A stretch of 64,000 nucleotides of DNA from Streptomyces sp. WMMC500 (GTDB lineage: Bacteria > Actinomycetota > Actinomycetes > Streptomycetales > Streptomycetaceae): NCBI RefSeq assembly GCF_027497195.1, contig NZ_CP114905.1, positions 3,882,001 through 3,946,000 on the forward strand. The letters are read 5' to 3'. Positions 43,266-52,341 of the stretch are shown here, piece by piece. Position 1 is the stretch's first letter; each line of letters starts with the position of its first letter. The position numbers and the translations under genes were made by a program. The notes under the pieces were generated by a model. It ran no database searches. It saw only the letters and a program-made list of their open reading frames with translations, and was not told the origin of the DNA.

Positions 43266-45052
43266 CGGACTCGGGTACGGGTACGGGTACGGGCGCCGGC
43301 ACCGGCGCAGGGGCAGACACGGGCACCGGCACAGAGGCAGACACGGGCACGGGCACGGGTGGGGACAGAGGCGCCGGTACGGGCGGGGACAGAGGCGTCC
43401 GTACGGGTGGGAACAGAGGCGCCGGTACGGGCGCGGGCACCCGCGCCGCTACGGGCGCCGACACCGGCACGGACACCGGCGCCGGCCCGGCCGTCCCCGA
43501 CTGGCGGCGGCTCGACCGGCGCTCCCTCCTCGTCACCGCCGAACTCCTCCTCGGCGCCGCCTTCGGCGCCGGCGTCCCCGTCGGCGCCGGGCTCGCCGCC
43601 CACCTCGACGTCCGCGCCGCCGTGGCCTGGGTGCTGGCCGGCTGCGCGCTGCTCGTCAGCGGCGGGCTCGCCGTGGACGCGCTGCGGCTGCGCCACACCC
43701 GCTACCGCGTCGGCGCCGAGCGGGTCGAGCTGCGTACCGGCGTGCTGTTCACCACCCGGCGCTCCCTTCCCCGCGACCGGATCCGCACCGTCGACCTCAC
43801 CGCGCATCCCCTCCTGCGCCTCCTCGGGCTGGTCAAGGTCCGCATCGGCACCGGCGACCAGACCGCCGCGCGCGAGTCCGCGCTGCAACTGTCCCCGGTG
43901 CGGCGCGCGGAGGGCGAGTCGCTGCGCCGCGCGCTCCTGCGCCGGGCCACACCCGCCGCAGGAGCCGCGGCCGACGACCCCCGGCTCGCCGCCCTCTCCC
44001 CCGGCTGGATCCGCTACGCGCCCCTCTCCTTCCTCACCCCCCTCCTCGCGCTCACCGGCTGGGGCGCGGTGATGCAGGTCAGCCAGTGGTTCGGCGCGGA
44101 GGAGACGGTCGTCGACTGGGTGCGGGACACCTTCAGCCCGCTGCCCGCGCTGTGGACGGTGCTGGCCCTGGGGTCGATCGCGCTGGTCACCGGGTTCGTG
44201 GGGGCGCTCGGGCTGTGGACCGAGATGTGGTGGAGCTACCGGCTGGAGCGCGAGCCGGACGGCACGCTCCGCGTCCGCCGCGGGCTGCTGACCACCCGGT
44301 CGATATCGCTGGAGGAGGCGCGGCTGCGCGGCGTCGACGTGGTCGAGCCGCTGGGCGTGCGGCTGTCGGGCGCGGCCCGGGTGGAGGCGATAGCGACCGG
44401 CCTGTCCCGCAAGGACAGCGAGGAGAACGACCTCAACACCCTGCTGCCCGCCGCGCCGCGCGCCGTCGTGGACGGCGTGACGTCCCGCGTGCTCCGCGCC
44501 CGCGTCGCGCTGACCCGGCCGGCGCTGGCCCCGCATCCGCGGGCCGCGCTGGCGCGGCGGCTGCGGTGGTCGCTGGGCGCGGCGCTGGTGCCGGTGGCGG
44601 TGCTGGTGGCGCTGGGGGCGGCGCTGCCGGCGCGGGGGCCGGCGTACGCGGGGGCGGTGGCGGCGGCGGTGCTGCTGCCGGCGGCGGCGCTGCTGGCCCG
44701 GGACGCGTACCGGAGCCTGGGGCACGGGCTCGCGGGGCCGTATCTCGTCGTACGGAGCGGCACCCTGCGGCGCTCCACGGTGGCGCTGCGGCGGGACGGG
44801 GTGGTCGGCTGGACGGTGCGGCAGTCGCCGTTCCAGCGGCGGGCGGGTCTGGTGACGCTGCGGGCGACGACGGCGGCGGGGGCGCAGGCGTACGCGGCGT
44901 ACGACGTGGGCGAGGCGCAGGGGCTGCGGTTCGCCGAGGAGGCGGTGCCGGAGCTGCTGACGCCGTTCCTGGTCCCGGCCGACGATCCCGTACGCGCCCG
45001 GGGCCCGGTGAAGCCCTCAACTCCCCTGCCCGCCGGGGGAGACGCGCGGTGA
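43262..45052 (+). CDS. bacterial PH-domain membrane protein (YdbT-like) with Gly/Thr-repeat N-terminus
   Basis: A 596-residue partner of the gene before it. After an 80-residue Gly/Thr-rich tail, membrane helices alternate with three bPH2 domains: YRVGAERVELRTGVLFTTRRSLPRDRIRTVDL (about 145), YRLEREPDGTLRVRRGLLTTRSISLEEARLRGVDV (about 325) and YLVVRSGTLRRSTVALRRDGVVGWTV (about 495). YdbT proteins normally have this three-domain layout but not the repeat tail. The GTG start is fixed by overlap with the upstream stop. Confidence 0.88.
   Translation: MTDSGTGTGTGAGTGAGADTGTGTEADTGTGTGGDRGAGTGGDRGVRTGGNRGAGTGAGTRAATGADTGTDTGAGPAVPDWRRLDRRSLLVTAELLLGAAFGAGVPVGAGLAAHLDVRAAVAWVLAGCALLVSGGLAVDALRLRHTRYRVGAERVELRTGVLFTTRRSLPRDRIRTVDLTAHPLLRLLGLVKVRIGTGDQTAARESALQLSPVRRAEGESLRRALLRRATPAAGAAADDPRLAALSPGWIRYAPLSFLTPLLALTGWGAVMQVSQWFGAEETVVDWVRDTFSPLPALWTVLALGSIALVTGFVGALGLWTEMWWSYRLEREPDGTLRVRRGLLTTRSISLEEARLRGVDVVEPLGVRLSGAARVEAIATGLSRKDSEENDLNTLLPAAPRAVVDGVTSRVLRARVALTRPALAPHPRAALARRLRWSLGAALVPVAVLVALGAALPARGPAYAGAVAAAVLLPAAALLARDAYRSLGHGLAGPYLVVRSGTLRRSTVALRRDGVVGWTVRQSPFQRRAGLVTLRATTAAGAQAYAAYDVGEAQGLRFAEEAVPELLTPFLVPADDPVRARGPVKPSTPLPAGGDAR
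43272..43490 (+). repeat. Gly/Thr-coding short-period DNA repeat
   Basis: About 220 bp made of variants of GGTACGGGC and GGCACCGGC, coding a Gly-Thr-Gly-Ala-Asp tract at the start of the YdbT-like protein. The short period suggests slippage-prone, variable-length DNA. Confidence 0.75.
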
Positions 45053-45130
45053 GCGGTCTTGTCCAGACCAGTGGAGTCACGTGCGGACTTGGTGGGTCGT
45101 GCCCTCTTGACCGGTCCCCGACAGCCGATA

Positions 45131-45142
45131 AGGTCTAGACCA
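45131..45142. promoter_or_regulatory. dre site (DasR box) upstream of LPMO gene
   Basis: AGGTCTAGACCA matches 11 of 12 bases of the DasR consensus, with a perfect palindromic core GGTCTAGACC. It is 118 bp upstream of the chitin-active LPMO start. Chitinolytic genes of streptomycetes typically carry such boxes. Confidence 0.8.
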
Positions 45143-45260
45143 ACACCCGGTCGCCACTCCGCAGTCGACGGCGCGCGAAGGCAGCGCGCGGAGGGCGATC
45201 CGCTGGACCACCCGTGGCCACATGCACGTCCTCCCACGTCACGCGAGCCCAGGAGTTGAC

Positions 45261-45959
45261 ATGCACACGAAACGAAGACTGGCGGCAGTGGTCGGTGCGG
45301 CAGTGGCCCCCGTCCTGGCCGTGAGCCTCCCCGCCCCCTCCGCCAGCGCCCACGGCTGGGTCACGTCCCCGTCCAGCCGCCAGGACCAGTGCGCGCAGGG
45401 CGTCGTGAGCTGCGGGCAGATCAAGTACGAGCCGCAGAGCGTCGAGGGCCCGAAGGGGCTGACGAGCTGCAACGGCGGCAACGGGCAGTTCGCCGAGCTG
45501 AACGACGACAACAAGGGCTGGCGGGTCAACGCGGTCGGCAGCTCGACCCAGTTCAGTTGGCACCTCACCGCCCGCCACCGCACCAGCACCTGGCAGTACT
45601 TCATCGGCGGCACGAAGATCGCCGAGTTCAACGACGGGGGTGCCCAGCCTCCCGCCGACGTGTACCACAACGTGAACTTCGGCAACTTCAGCGGCAAGCA
45701 GAAGGTTCTCGCCGTCTGGAACGTCTACGACACGGGCAACGCCTTCTACTCCTGCATCGACGTCAACATCGGCGGCGGCGACCCGGGCCCCGGCGACCCC
45801 GACGAGTGCACCGCGGCGCCCTGGAGCGCGGGCTCCGTGTACAACGGCGGCAACACGGTCAGCCACAACGGCCACACCTGGCGCGCCAAGTGGTGGACCC
45901 AGGGCGAGACGCCCGGCGGCGGCAGCGGGGTCTGGGAGGACCTCGGCCCCTGCGCGTGA
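45261..45959 (+). CDS. secreted AA10 lytic polysaccharide monooxygenase with chitin-binding CBM5/12
   Basis: Copper enzyme that oxidatively breaks crystalline chitin or cellulose. A 30-residue signal peptide ends ASA, so the mature protein starts with His (HGWVTSPSS), the first residue of the copper histidine brace; the second His is in WHLTARHRTST. The catalytic domain ends near 187 with NAFYSCIDVNI, followed by a Gly/Pro linker and a C-terminal CBM5/12 (CTAAPWSAGSVYNGGNTVSHNGHTWRAKWWTQGE). AGGAG precedes the ATG. The dre site upstream and the CBM favour chitin as substrate. Confidence 0.94.
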   Translation: MHTKRRLAAVVGAAVAPVLAVSLPAPSASAHGWVTSPSSRQDQCAQGVVSCGQIKYEPQSVEGPKGLTSCNGGNGQFAELNDDNKGWRVNAVGSSTQFSWHLTARHRTSTWQYFIGGTKIAEFNDGGAQPPADVYHNVNFGNFSGKQKVLAVWNVYDTGNAFYSCIDVNIGGGDPGPGDPDECTAAPWSAGSVYNGGNTVSHNGHTWRAKWWTQGETPGGGSGVWEDLGPCA

Positions 45960-46019
45960 GCACCCGCCACACCTGTCCCGACGCTGCCTCGACACCGTCG
46001 TGACGCAGCCGTGAAGACC

Positions 46020-46059
46020 GCGCCCCGCCACCGTGAACGGCCCCCCGGTGGCGGGGCGC
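46020..46059. terminator. bidirectional terminator between LPMO and GNAT genes
   Basis: GCGCCCCGCCACCG and CGGTGGCGGGGCGC form a perfect 14-bp stem over a 12-base loop between two convergent genes. Confidence 0.85.
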
Positions 46060-46082
46060 ACACCACCGCGCCGCGGGCGGCG

Positions 46083-46580
46083 TCAGGCGGCGGACGGCCT
46101 GTTCCGCGCGTACACCGTCACCGGGTGCCCCAGGAACGTCCCGTCCCGCAGCGGCGCGAACCCCAGCCGTTCCGCCACCCGCACCGACGGCGTGTTCGCC
46201 GGGCGGATCAGGGAGATGAAGTACTCCTCCGCCAGCGTCGCGAAACCCCAGTCCAGACAGGCGCGGGCCGCCTCCGTCGCGTAGCCGTGGCCCCAGAACT
46301 CCGCCGCGAGGGTCCAGCCGAGTTCCACCTCGTCCAGTTCCGCCCAGTAGTTGAGCCCCACCCGGCCGATGAACTCCCCGCTCGGCTTCAACTCGACGGC
46401 GCACAGCCCGTGGCCGCGTTCCGCCCACTGACGTTCGATCGCGACCAGCCGCTCCCGCGCCTGCTCGCGCGTGTACGCGCCGACGAACCTGTTCACCCGC
46501 TCGTCGGCGTGCAGCGCCACGAACGCCTCGACGTCCGCCGCCGTCAACGGCCGCAGCAGGAGCCGTTCGGTCTCGATCAC
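46083..46580 (-). CDS. GNAT acetyltransferase (RimJ/RimL-like)
   Basis: A 165-residue acetyl-CoA-dependent N-acetyltransferase. IETERLLLRPLTAADVEAFVALHAD is the RimJ/RimL-type start. ELGWTLAAEFWGHGYATEAARACLDWGF holds the acetyl-CoA loop, and NTPSVRVAERLGF is the family ending. The acceptor is unknown. It lies 10 bp downstream of the methyltransferase gene on the same strand. Confidence 0.9.
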   Translation of the reverse strand: MIETERLLLRPLTAADVEAFVALHADERVNRFVGAYTREQARERLVAIERQWAERGHGLCAVELKPSGEFIGRVGLNYWAELDEVELGWTLAAEFWGHGYATEAARACLDWGFATLAEEYFISLIRPANTPSVRVAERLGFAPLRDGTFLGHPVTVYARNRPSAA

Positions 46581-46590
46581 CCCGGCGGGC

Positions 46591-47439
46591 CTAGCCGCTG
46601 AGCCGCGCGGTGATCGCCAGTGCCGTGTACCCCATCGTGAAGCTCCCGCCCAGGCCGTCGACCGCCGCGGCCGTGGCGTCGAGAAGGGCCGTCCGCTGGG
46701 CGGGGCTCAGGACCGCCATGCCGCCGCCCGTGGGGAGTTGATCCAGCCATTCGTCGCGCGTGTACGCGCACTCCCACCCGTACCGCCACTCCTCCGGTTC
46801 GCCGAAGGCGCCCGCGGCCCGGATGCCGGCCGCCGTCTTGTCGACGATCGCCGAGTAGCCGTTCAGGGCCGTACGGCTCCAGGGGTTCAGGGGCGCGCCC
46901 GGCAGGGCGTCGCGGTAGGCGGACGCGAGGGCTTCGGCCACGTCGGGGGCGGGCTGGGAGACGTTCCAGAACACGGCGAGTGCGCCACCCGGGCGCAGCA
47001 CCCCGGCCGCCTTGGCGGGGCCCGCGGCCGGGTCGATCCAGTGCCAGGTCTGGCCGGCGACGACCGTGTCGAAGCTCCGGCCCGCCGCGTCCCACTCCTC
47101 GAACGGGGCGACCTCGACGTCCAGCCCGTGCCCCCGCGCGTACGCGGCCATGCGGGCGTCGACGTCCAGGCCGAGCACACGGCAGCCGGCCGCCCGGAGT
47201 TGGCGCGCGACGATGCCGGTGCCCGTGCCCACGTCGAGGACGTCTCCCCCGGCCTCGCCCGCGATACGGGCGATCAGCCCGGCCGGGTAGCGGGGGCGCG
47301 TGCGGTCGTAGCGGGCCGGGTCCGTGCCGAACGACTCCGCCATGACGCGCGCCCGGTGCGGCTCCGGCCCCTCGGCGGGCTCGGTCTCCCCCGCCGGGGG
47401 CGAGCCGCGGTCCTCGCTGTCTGCCGATGGAGGGTGCAT
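46591..47439 (-). CDS. class I SAM-dependent methyltransferase
   Basis: A 282-residue methyltransferase of the UbiE/Methyltransf_11 type. The SAM motif is GGDVLDVGTGTGIVARQL (about 64-81). Motif II is LGLDVDARMAAYAR, and GQTWHWIDPAAGPAKAAGVLRPGG is the usual post-motif region. The first 30 residues are polar and may be disordered. It is upstream of a GNAT gene in the same orientation. Substrate unknown. Confidence 0.88.
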   Translation of the reverse strand: MHPPSADSEDRGSPPAGETEPAEGPEPHRARVMAESFGTDPARYDRTRPRYPAGLIARIAGEAGGDVLDVGTGTGIVARQLRAAGCRVLGLDVDARMAAYARGHGLDVEVAPFEEWDAAGRSFDTVVAGQTWHWIDPAAGPAKAAGVLRPGGALAVFWNVSQPAPDVAEALASAYRDALPGAPLNPWSRTALNGYSAIVDKTAAGIRAAGAFGEPEEWRYGWECAYTRDEWLDQLPTGGGMAVLSPAQRTALLDATAAAVDGLGGSFTMGYTALAITARLSG

Positions 47440-47585
47440 TCACCCACCATAAGGTCACCTCGCCGCCCTGCGGGCCGCCCCCGGCAGCCCTCCCGACCCC
47501 GCCGGGGGCTTCGCGTGTAGGGTGGCGCTCGCCGTGTTCGTACGGGCGGGATCCCGCCGGAGAGAAGACAAGGGAGGTGAGGTTG

Positions 47586-47651
47586 ATGACCGCGCTCAAG
47601 GCCACCGTGCGCAGCGTCCGGGTCTCCCTCACGTCCCGGGCCGTGGCCTGA
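47586..47651 (+). CDS. possible 21-residue leader peptide
   Basis: ATG at 47586 follows GGGAGGTGAGGTT, one of the best ribosome sites in the window. It opens a 21-residue frame MTALKATVRSVRVSLTSRAVA, 81 bp before a GNAT gene. Streptomycetes encode many short leader peptides of this size with Arg/Ser-rich ends. A palindrome GGCGGGATCCCGCC is nearby (47546-47559). It may be regulatory or a chance frame. Confidence 0.4.
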   Translation: MTALKATVRSVRVSLTSRAVA

Positions 47652-47732
47652 CCTCTCCCCCGCCCCCGCCGGGAGCGTGAGCCCGCGGGGCGTCCACACG
47701 AACACGACCACCGAAACGGATCCGCATCCATC

Positions 47733-48272
47733 ATGGGCAACACCTGGATCACGCGCGCCGAGACGCGCGCCGACATCCCCGTCATCCGCGAGATCACCCT
47801 CGCCGCCTTCGGCAGGGCGAACGAGGCCGACATCGTCGACAAGCTGCGCGCCGACACGACCGCGTGGATCGAGGGCCTGTCCCTCGTCGTCGCGGACCCC
47901 GACGCCGCCGATGCCGCCGACGGCACCGGTGCCGCCCTCCTCGGGCACATCCTGCTCACCCGCGGCCACGTCGGCGACACTCCCGCGCTCTGCCTCGGGC
48001 CCGTCTCCGTACGGCCGGAGCGGCAGCGGGACGGCGTGGGTTCCGTGGCCGTACGGGCCGCGCTCGCGGCGGCCGCGGCGCGGGGCGAGCGGTACGTCGT
48101 CCTCGTCGGGCACCCGGAGTACTACCCGCGGTTCGGCTTCACACGGGCGTCCGCGTACGGCATCCGGCTCAGCGTCGAGGCGCCGGACGAGGCGGTGATG
48201 GCCCTCGCGCTCGACGAGGACCACCCGCTGCCCGGCGGCCTGATCCGCTGGCCGGCGGCGTTCGGCATCTGA
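47733..48272 (+). CDS. GNAT N-acetyltransferase (YhbS-like)
   Basis: A 179-residue acetyltransferase with ITRAETRADIPVIREITLAAFGRANEADIVDKLR at the start, LGPVSVRPERQRDGVGSVAVRAAL as the acetyl-CoA loop and VLVGHPEYYPRFGFTRASAYGI, a hallmark of the YhbS group. The target is unknown. A possible leader peptide lies upstream and a strong terminator follows. Confidence 0.9.
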   Translation: MGNTWITRAETRADIPVIREITLAAFGRANEADIVDKLRADTTAWIEGLSLVVADPDAADAADGTGAALLGHILLTRGHVGDTPALCLGPVSVRPERQRDGVGSVAVRAALAAAAARGERYVVLVGHPEYYPRFGFTRASAYGIRLSVEAPDEAVMALALDEDHPLPGGLIRWPAAFGI

Positions 48273-48280
48273 TCCCCACC

Positions 48281-48318
48281 GGTACGGGGCGCACGCGGAC
48301 CCCGCGGCGCCCCGTACC
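48281..48318. terminator. bidirectional terminator between GNAT and methyltransferase genes
   Basis: GGTACGGGGCG and CGCCCCGTACC pair over a 16-base loop between the convergent gene ends. Confidence 0.75.
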
Positions 48319-48325
48319 GCCCTCC

Positions 48326-49093
48326 CTACGAGGGCTTCCGCGCCTCGAAGAGCGTCCGCGAGCTGTGGGCGACGAACGGGCCCTCCGCCTCGATCCGTTC
48401 GTGCAGCTCGCGCAGCCGCGGCCGGTACGCCGCCACCGTGAAGCCCGGCACGATCCAGATCACCTTCAGCAGGAAGTACGCCACCGCGCCCACGTCGTGG
48501 AACTCCATCCGCAGCCGCTCCGTCCGCACCTCCACGGCCTCCAGCCCCGCCGCCTCCGCCGCCGCCCGCTCGCGCCGCGGGTCGCGGCTCCTGCGCGCCT
48601 CCTCCGGCTGCGGCCCGAGGAAGTACTCGGCCACTTCGAAGACGCTCGCGGGACCGACGTGCTGAGCGAAGTACGTGCCGCCGGGACGCAGGACGCGGGC
48701 GATCTCGGCGAAGTGGGGCCGCACCGGGTGCCGGCTGACCACGAGGTCGAACGCGCCGTCCGCGAACGGCAGCGGCGCGTCCTCCGGGGCCGCGACCACG
48801 ACGGTGCCCAGGGGGTGCAGCAGGGCCGTGGCCCTGGCGACGTTCGGCGGCCACGCCTCGGTGGCCACGGACACCGCCGGCCGCACCGGCACCCCGGCGA
48901 GCACCTCGCCGCCGCCGGTCTGGACGTCCAGCGACGCGCTCGCGACGGCCATGCGCGCACCCATGGCCCGCTGGTACCCCCAGGAGGGCCGCGCCTCGGT
49001 GGCGCGGCCCTCGAACCAGGAGAAGTCCCAGCCGTCGGTGGGCTCGGCCTCGGCCTCGGCGACCAGCGCGTCGAACGTACGGTCAGGGGTCAT
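48326..49093 (-). CDS. SAM-dependent methyltransferase-like protein
   Basis: A 255-residue Methyltransf_11-like protein. The SAM region is atypical: SLDVQTGGGEVLAG takes the place of the usual glycine-rich motif I. The downstream motifs are clear (PLPFADGAFDLVVSRHPVRPHFAEIARVLRPGGTYFAQHVG). It resembles methyltransferases of the rRNA RlmA-like or Tam group only weakly. Substrate is unknown. Confidence 0.8.
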   Translation of the reverse strand: MTPDRTFDALVAEAEAEPTDGWDFSWFEGRATEARPSWGYQRAMGARMAVASASLDVQTGGGEVLAGVPVRPAVSVATEAWPPNVARATALLHPLGTVVVAAPEDAPLPFADGAFDLVVSRHPVRPHFAEIARVLRPGGTYFAQHVGPASVFEVAEYFLGPQPEEARRSRDPRRERAAAEAAGLEAVEVRTERLRMEFHDVGAVAYFLLKVIWIVPGFTVAAYRPRLRELHERIEAEGPFVAHSSRTLFEARKPS

Positions 49094-49177
49094 CCCGTGA
49101 TCGTCCCAAACCGCCCCGGGCCGTCGCGACCGGTAATTCCCCGCACGATCCGGCCCCCCGGCGGGTCAGCGGGCGGG

Positions 49178-51862
49178 TCAGCGGGCACGGCGCCCCGCCG
49201 CCGGCTCGGTCACCCGCAGACGGACCTCCGCCGGGCGCAGGCCGTCCGCCGTCGCCCTGAGCGTCGCCACCCCCGGTCGCTTCGCCGGGCGCAGGATCGC
49301 CAGCGCCCGGCCGTGCCACGTGTGCCGGCGCGGCCCGCGGAAGCTGTCGACGTTGTGCGGGTTGCCGTTGCCGACCGCCGCCAGTTCGCCTGCGCCGCCG
49401 GTGGCGAACTCCACCCGTACCGTCGCGTCCGGCACCACCCTGCCGCGGGCGTCGACCACCTCCGCCAGCACGTGCGCCAGGTCGTCCCGGCCCGTGGTCA
49501 GCCGCTCGACGTCCGGAGTGAGCCGCAGCGCCGCCGGCGGGCCCGTCGTCGTGAGCGTCGTCCGGCCGATCTCCCGGCCCTCCCGCCGGGCGACGGCGGT
49601 CAGCCGGCCCGGACGGTACGGGACGGTCAGCGCCACCGCGCACCGGTCCGCCGCCGTCACCGCGCGGGAGGCGACCTCCGCCCCGTTCAGCAGCAGCGTC
49701 ACGGCGTCGCCGGGGGTGTAGACCCGTACCGTCATCGGCCGGTCCCGCGCCACGTCCCAGGTCCAGCTCGCCAGCTCGTCGTAGTAGCCCCACCACAGCG
49801 CCACCTGCTCGGTGCCCGCCGGCGTGGGCCGCTCGACCAGCAGCTCCACCGGGCTGCTCCCGGTGACCGCGGCGCGCCAGGAGTGCTGCGGCTTCGGCTG
49901 CCCGATGAGGTCGAAGTCGCCGCAGTTGGCCTGGAAGTACGGGTACGGATAGCCGAAGCCGCCCCAGTTGTGGTGCAGTTCGCGCGAGATCGACCAGCCG
50001 GGCATGACGCTCTGGTCGCCGATGGTCGCCCCCGTGCCCACCGGCGGTATCGCGGTCTTGCCGATGCCCGCCTCGCCGAGGTAGTCCCAGGCGGCCCAGA
50101 TCCAGGTGCCGACGGCCCAGGTGTGCGCGGCGGCGAAGGTGACGTCCTGGTGGATGGTCGCGGGGAAGGTCTCGTTGTGCGTCAGGGCCTTGCCGGGGTG
50201 CGCGGCGTGCATCTGGGCGTAGCCCTTGCCGTTGGCGTTGTAGTGCACGTCATTGATGTCGAGGTACTGCCAGGACGGGTCGTCCGCCGAGTGCGTCGAG
50301 CCGCCGCCGAGGGTGAGCGGCCGGGTGGTGTCGAGGGCGCGCAGCGCCCGCGCCAGCTCGGCGCCGCGGCGGCCGGCGGTGTTGTCGGTGATCTCGTTGC
50401 CCAGCGACCACATGACGACGCTGGGGTGGTTGCGGTCGCGGCGGACGGTGCCGGTGAGGTCCCGCTCCCACCAGTCGGCGAAGTGCAGGGAGTAGTCGTC
50501 CGGGTTCTTGCCGGTGTCCCACACGTCGAAGAGCTCGTCCATCACCAGCATGCCGAGCCGGTCGCAGACGTCGAGCAGCTCGGGCGTGGGCGGGTTGTGG
50601 GCGGTGCGGATCGAGTTGAAGCCGGCGGCCTGGAGGATCTCCACCCGGCGCTCCTCGGAACGGGCGAGCGCGACGGCGCCCATCGGGCCGTGGTCGTGGT
50701 GGACGTTGGCGCCCGCGAACTCGACTGGCTCGCCGTTGAGGAGGAAGCCCACGTCGCCGTTCCAGGTGAGCGAGCGGATGCCGAAGCGGGTGCTGACGGT
50801 GTCGACGGCCCGGCCGCGTACGAGGACCTCGGCACGGGCGGTGTACAGGCTCGGCGAGGCGGGGGACCAGAGCGCGGGGCGGTCGAGGGGGATGTCGAGG
50901 CGGACGGCGGCGTCGTCCGGTACGTCCCGGGTGCCGGGGGCGACGTCCCGGGCGGGCGCCTGCGCCGTCGCGACCGGCCGGCCGCCCGGGTCGAACACGG
51001 TGACGCGTACCGCCGCCCGCGCGGGGTGCTCGCCGAGGTTCGCGACGGAAACGGCCACGCGCGCGAGCGACCGGCGCTCGCCCACCTCGGGCGTGGTCAC
51101 GTGCACGCCCCACAGCGGTACGCGCACGGGGCCGGTGCTGGTGAGCCAGGTGTGCCGGTAGATCCCCGAGCCCGCGTACCAGCGGCTGTTGCGGCCGGAG
51201 TTGTCGACGCGTACGGCCAGGACGTGGGGGCCCGTACGGCGCAGGTGGGGGGTGAGGTCGTACGCGAACGAGGTGTAGCCGTACGGGTGGAAGCCCAGGT
51301 GCTCGCCGTCGAGCCAGACGTCGGCGTTCTGGTAGACGCCGTCGAAGCGCAGCTCGTGGTGGCGGGCGGCGGTACCGGGAAGGGCGAAGTGCTTGCGGTA
51401 CCAGCCGACGCCGCCGACCGTGTAGCCGGTCGAGCCGTTGCCCTCGGCACTCGCGGGGTCGAACGGGCCGATCACCGGCGGCGGTACGGGCTCGGCCGGC
51501 GGCTCGCGGGGCACGAGCAGCGACGGGTCGGCGGTCGCGGCGCCGTCGGGGGCCGGGGCGTAGGGCAGATCCTCGATGCTCCAGTCGTGCGGGAGGTCGA
51601 GGGTGCGCCAGGCGCGGTCGTCGTACGCGGGGTCCTCGGCGCCGGCGGCGTCGCCGCGGTGGAAGCGCCAGCCGTCGTCGAAGGACCGGTCACGGTCGGG
51701 GTCGTGACCGGGCGCGGCGACGGATGCGGCGTCGGCCCCGGCGGCGGATGCCGTACGGGCCGACAGGTCGAGCGCCGCCACCGCGCCCGCCGCCGCGGCG
51801 CCGACGCCCAGCGCCCGGCGGCGGGTCACGCCGTCCGCTCCGGAGGATTGCTGTCCGCTCAT
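49178..51862 (-). CDS. secreted glycoside hydrolase family 2 protein (beta-galactosidase-like)
   Basis: An 894-residue GH2 enzyme with a Tat signal peptide (TRRRALG, then a hydrophobic core, ending near 40). Jelly-roll domain (about 60-250, WYRKHF and YGYTSFAYDLTPHL), Ig-like domain, TIM barrel (about 380-640) with IRTAHNPPTPELLDVCDRLGMLVMDELFDVWD. The acid/base Glu is in WSLGNEITD and a candidate nucleophile Glu is in LTHNETFPA. C-terminal beta domains (Big-like DUF4982) follow. Length fits extracellular beta-galactosidases; galactosidase versus other activity is not certain. Confidence 0.88.
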   Translation of the reverse strand: MSGQQSSGADGVTRRRALGVGAAAAGAVAALDLSARTASAAGADAASVAAPGHDPDRDRSFDDGWRFHRGDAAGAEDPAYDDRAWRTLDLPHDWSIEDLPYAPAPDGAATADPSLLVPREPPAEPVPPPVIGPFDPASAEGNGSTGYTVGGVGWYRKHFALPGTAARHHELRFDGVYQNADVWLDGEHLGFHPYGYTSFAYDLTPHLRRTGPHVLAVRVDNSGRNSRWYAGSGIYRHTWLTSTGPVRVPLWGVHVTTPEVGERRSLARVAVSVANLGEHPARAAVRVTVFDPGGRPVATAQAPARDVAPGTRDVPDDAAVRLDIPLDRPALWSPASPSLYTARAEVLVRGRAVDTVSTRFGIRSLTWNGDVGFLLNGEPVEFAGANVHHDHGPMGAVALARSEERRVEILQAAGFNSIRTAHNPPTPELLDVCDRLGMLVMDELFDVWDTGKNPDDYSLHFADWWERDLTGTVRRDRNHPSVVMWSLGNEITDNTAGRRGAELARALRALDTTRPLTLGGGSTHSADDPSWQYLDINDVHYNANGKGYAQMHAAHPGKALTHNETFPATIHQDVTFAAAHTWAVGTWIWAAWDYLGEAGIGKTAIPPVGTGATIGDQSVMPGWSISRELHHNWGGFGYPYPYFQANCGDFDLIGQPKPQHSWRAAVTGSSPVELLVERPTPAGTEQVALWWGYYDELASWTWDVARDRPMTVRVYTPGDAVTLLLNGAEVASRAVTAADRCAVALTVPYRPGRLTAVARREGREIGRTTLTTTGPPAALRLTPDVERLTTGRDDLAHVLAEVVDARGRVVPDATVRVEFATGGAGELAAVGNGNPHNVDSFRGPRRHTWHGRALAILRPAKRPGVATLRATADGLRPAEVRLRVTEPAAGRRAR

Positions 51863-52341
51863 CGACTCTCCCCAGGATGTCCGAAATACCGAATGGCATA
51901 CGAGATTTGGGGCGGAGCGTAGTTCTGCGGGGAGGACAGCGCAACGACACTTTCGCGACGAGGTCCGAAAGTAGTTCGAGCCGGGTGATCAACCCGGCAG
52001 GACACCCGCCCGGCCGCGACCGGCGGGGGGGCGGGGGGCCGGCCCGGGCGCCTCCTCTGTCACCGCCACGGAACCGGCGTCGGCGTTCCGGGGGCGCCGG
52101 TTCCGGTATTCGGCATCCGCTGAATTCACCGGCTTCGCCCGGGAATTCGGAGATCATGCGCTCACGCCGCGCCCGCCCCTCGCATTCCACGGAACGCCCC
52201 GGGTATGCATGGCCGCAGCGCACTCCGGCGTGACAAATTGTCGTTACGCCGAAGTTCACCCTGCCGTGGCGACGGCGCGTAACCATGGGGCCGACGACCG
52301 ACGGCCCCTCGTGGCAGACCGCTCGAAGCAGGAGGCTCGCC
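51863..52341. other. 479-bp divergent intergenic region with inverted repeats
   Basis: No gene is visible. It contains a hairpin GCCGGGT-GATCA-ACCCGGC (51980-51998) and, 90 bp before the LuxR-type gene, a short palindrome GACAAATTGTC (52232-52242) inside a longer imperfect one (52227-52250). The latter is a candidate operator of the RiPP regulator. Confidence 0.5.
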
